The notes under the pieces are model-generated. The model was not told where the DNA came from and made no database searches. It saw nothing but the letters and a program-made list of their open reading frames with translations. A DNA stretch of 64,000 nucleotides from an uncultured Nocardioides sp. (GTDB taxonomy: Bacteria > Actinomycetota > Actinomycetes > Propionibacteriales > Nocardioidaceae). This document shows, piece after piece, positions 62,055 to 64,000 of this stretch. The DNA lies in the NCBI RefSeq assembly GCF_947488025.1, contig NZ_CANKYS010000001.1, forward strand, positions 62,001-126,000, read 5' to 3'. Made by a program: the position numbers and the translations under genes. How positions within the stretch are numbered: the stretch's first letter is position 1; every line of letters begins with the position of its first letter.

Positions 62055-62753
62055 CTAGGACTTGCCGGCCTTGTAGCCCACGCCGCGCACCGTCACCACG
62101 ACCTCCGGGTTCTCCGGGTCGTGCTCCACCTTGGAGCGCAGGCGCTGGACATGGACGTTGACCAGCCGGGTGTCGGCGCTGTGCCGGTAGCCCCACACCT
62201 GCTCGAGCAGCACCTCGCGGGTGAAGACCTGCCACGGCTTGCGGGCCAGGCAGACGAGCAGGTCGAACTCGAGCGGGGTCAGGTTGATCGGCTGGTCGCC
62301 GCGCGTGACGGAGTGGCCGGCGACGTCGATCGACACGTCGCCGATGGTCAGGCCCTCGTCGGGCGTGACGTCATTGCGGCGTACGCGCGCGCGGACGCGG
62401 GCGATGAGCTCCTTGGGCTTGAACGGCTTGACGATGTAGTCGTCGGCACCGGACTCGAGGCCGACGACCACGTCGACGGTGTCGCCCTTGGCGGTGAGCA
62501 TCACGATCGGCACGCCGGACTCGGCGCGGATCTCCTTGCAGACGTCGATGCCGTCCTTGCCGGGGAGCATCAGGTCGAGCAGGACCAGGTCGGGCCGGTA
62601 GTCACGGAACGCGTCGAGGGCGACGTCACCGCGGCCCACGATGCGGCTGTCGAACCCCTCCTGGCGAAGCACGATGGAGAGCATCTCCGCCAAGGAGGCG
62701 TCGTCGTCGACGACGAGCACGCTTCCGCGTGCGGGTTCGGCGAGGTCGGTCAT
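62055..62753 (-). CDS. mtrA: Response regulator MtrA
   Basis: A 232-residue OmpR-family regulator. The receiver domain has D16-D18 and phosphoacceptor D60 (VLLDLMLPGKDG), with K110 in YIVKPF. The C-terminal winged helix has LTPLEFDLLVCLARKPWQVFTREVLLEQVWGY. It binds DNA upstream of wall, division and replication genes. A TAGACT -10 lies 6 bases before the ATG, so it may be leaderless, and GGCGCC flanks this hexamer on both sides. Confidence 0.96.
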   Translation of the reverse strand: MTDLAEPARGSVLVVDDDASLAEMLSIVLRQEGFDSRIVGRGDVALDAFRDYRPDLVLLDLMLPGKDGIDVCKEIRAESGVPIVMLTAKGDTVDVVVGLESGADDYIVKPFKPKELIARVRARVRRNDVTPDEGLTIGDVSIDVAGHSVTRGDQPINLTPLEFDLLVCLARKPWQVFTREVLLEQVWGYRHSADTRLVNVHVQRLRSKVEHDPENPEVVVTVRGVGYKAGKS

Positions 62754-62759
62754 GGCGCC

Positions 62760-62765
62760 AGTCTA
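62760..62765 (-). promoter_or_regulatory. Putative -10 element of mtrA, flanked by GGCGCC
   Basis: Minus-strand TAGACT, 6 bases before the ATG. GGCGCC at 62754-62759 and 62770-62775 flank it. The self-palindromic copies can pair across the hexamer. Confidence 0.45.
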
Positions 62766-62805
62766 TTGGGGCGCCATGACGACCTCAGCCGAACGCCGGT
62801 GCCGC

Positions 62806-64000
62806 TCAGTAGCGGTAGTGGTCGGACTTGAACGGGCCCTCGACCGGGACGCCGAGGTAGGCGGCCTGCTCCTTGGTCAGCTCGGTCAGCTCGACACCGA
62901 GGGCGTCGAGGTGCAGCCGGGCGACCTCCTCGTCCAGGTGCTTGGGCAGCACGTGCACGCCGAGCTCGTAGTCGTCGGCCTTCGCGAAGAGCTCGATCTG
63001 CGCCAGCACCTGGTTGGTGAAGGAGTTGGACATCACGAACGACGGGTGGCCGGTGGCGTTGCCCAGGTTGAGCAGGCGGCCCTCGGACAGCACGATGACC
63101 TTCTTGCCGGGCTTGCCGTCCTCGGACGGGAAGATCCACTGGTGGACCTGCGGCTTGATCTCGTCCTTGACGATGCCGGGGATCCTGGCCAGGCCGGCCA
63201 TGTTGATCTCGTTGTCGAAGTGGCCGATGTTGCCGACGATCGCCTGGTGCTTCATCTTGTGGAAGTGCTCGACCGTGATGATGTCGAAGTTGCCGGTCGT
63301 GGTGATGAAGATGTCGGCGGTCTCGACGACCGACTCGAGGCGCTTGACCTCGTAGCCGTCCATCGCGGCCTGGAGCGCGCAGATCGGGTCGATCTCGGTG
63401 ACGATGACGCGGGCGCCCTGGCCGCGCAGGGACTCCGCGGAACCCTTGCCGACGTCGCCGTAGCCGCAGACGACCGCGACCTTGCCGCCGATCATCACGT
63501 CGGTGGCGCGGTTGATGCCGTCGACGAGCGAGTGGCGGCAGCCGTACTTGTTGTCGAACTTGGACTTGGTGACCGAGTCGTTGACGTTGATCGCCGGGAA
63601 GAGGAGCGTGCCCTCCTTGAAGCGCTCGTAGAGGCGCAGCACACCGGTGGTGGTCTCCTCGGAGACGCCCTTGACGAGCGGCGCGCGCCTGGTCCAGCGC
63701 TGCGGGTCGGACTCGAGCGAGCGGGCCAGGACGCGCAGCACCTCCTTGAACTCCTCGTTGTCGGTGGAGTCCTGAGAGGGGACGGCGCCGGCCTTCTCGT
63801 ACTCGACGCCGAGGTGCAGCAGCATCGTGATGTCGCCGCCGTCGTCGAGCAGCATGTTGGGGCCGCCCACCTCGCCGTCCGTGGCCGGGAAGTCGAAGAC
63901 CTTCTCGGCCTCGTCCCAGTACTCGGCGAGGCTCTCGCCCTTCCACGCGAAGACCGGGACGCCCTGCGGGTCCTCGGGCGTGCCGCCCTTCGACGGGGGG
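62806..64000 (-). CDS. ahcY: S-adenosylhomocysteinase (5' end outside window)
   Basis: The last 398 residues of adenosylhomocysteinase; the N-terminal part lies beyond position 64000. Reading from 64000 gives [20 protein letters not shown], then [11 protein letters not shown], so the frame is open. Seen are NAD-binding [20 protein letters not shown], catalytic [11 protein letters not shown] and [17 protein letters not shown], with C-terminal PFKSDHYRY. It splits S-adenosylhomocysteine to adenosine and homocysteine, the methyl-cycle step. Its place before mtrA is conserved in actinobacteria. Confidence 0.96.
   Translation of the reverse strand, partial: PPSKGGTPEDPQGVPVFAWKGESLAEYWDEAEKVFDFPATDGEVGGPNMLLDDGGDITMLLHLGVEYEKAGAVPSQDSTDNEEFKEVLRVLARSLESDPQRWTRRAPLVKGVSEETTTGVLRLYERFKEGTLLFPAINVNDSVTKSKFDNKYGCRHSLVDGINRATDVMIGGKVAVVCGYGDVGKGSAESLRGQGARVIVTEIDPICALQAAMDGYEVKRLESVVETADIFITTTGNFDIITVEHFHKMKHQAIVGNIGHFDNEINMAGLARIPGIVKDEIKPQVHQWIFPSEDGKPGKKVIVLSEGRLLNLGNATGHPSFVMSNSFTNQVLAQIELFAKADDYELGVHVLPKHLDEEVARLHLDALGVELTELTKEQAAYLGVPVEGPFKSDHYRY

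Overview
The window is about 64 kb of very GC-rich DNA that reads as chromosomal sequence from an actinobacterium, most likely Nocardioidaceae and Nocardioides-like. This is inferred from codon bias, frequent GTG starts, many 4-base ATGA/GTGA gene overlaps, and gene order typical of the phylum: ahcY-mtrA-mtrB-lpqB-comF-hpf-(response regulator)-secA, plus mrp-tatB beside an MgtE-N/CBS gene and a DUF1003 gene. I find no insertion sequence, prophage, CRISPR array, rRNA or intact tRNA. About 63 protein genes are supported; only the last one, ahcY, runs off the window.

Layout. 1-2 kb: a GNAT acetyltransferase, a small secreted protein and a secreted glycerophosphodiesterase. 2-7 kb: a PucR-type regulator divergent from a tight DUF2877-fdrA-DUF1116 operon, the gene trio linked in E. 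coli to oxamate carbamoyltransferase. 7-12 kb: a minus-strand run of seven overlapping genes with MoxR, DUF58 and DUF4129 proteins, ending in an alkyltransferase-like DNA repair protein and a lysophosphatidate-type acyltransferase. 12-22 kb: moeZ, a secreted M6 metallopeptidase, TetR, DUF3107, a GlsB-like membrane protein, a ferritin-like protein, a DEAD-box helicase, a ParA-like ATPase, an SDR and a GNAT. 22-28.5 kb: small enzymes, an MFS transporter, and a methyltransferase divergent from a sulfotransferase-like gene.

28.5-37 kb is a carbohydrate locus: ROK repressor divergent from a ribose/xylose-type ABC importer (ATPase, two permeases, binding lipoprotein), then a ketose 3-epimerase-like isomerase and a Gfo/Idh/MocA dehydrogenase. 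The likely logic is import followed by epimerisation and oxidation, with no sugar kinase present. 38-47 kb is a probable cell-envelope modification region: secreted phospholipase D-like protein, sulfotransferase-like protein with a TTG start, a small coiled-coil protein, a LicD-like/methyltransferase fusion, and two related secreted endonuclease/exonuclease/phosphatase (EEP) proteins. The larger EEP protein carries a C-terminal alkaline-phosphatase-like domain that seems to have lost its metal ligands.

47-64 kb is mostly conserved core: MgtE-N/CBS, DUF1003, Mrp, TatB, a LysM membrane protein, a DUF6459-like protein, SecA, a YcaQ-like glycosylase, an orphan LuxR-type response regulator, long HPF, ComF, LpqB, MtrB, MtrA and S-adenosylhomocysteinase.

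A recurring regulatory feature is a TAnnnT hexamer 6 to 8 bases before a start codon that lacks a ribosome binding site. I count twelve, which suggests many leaderless transcripts. Several start codons were chosen on this basis.
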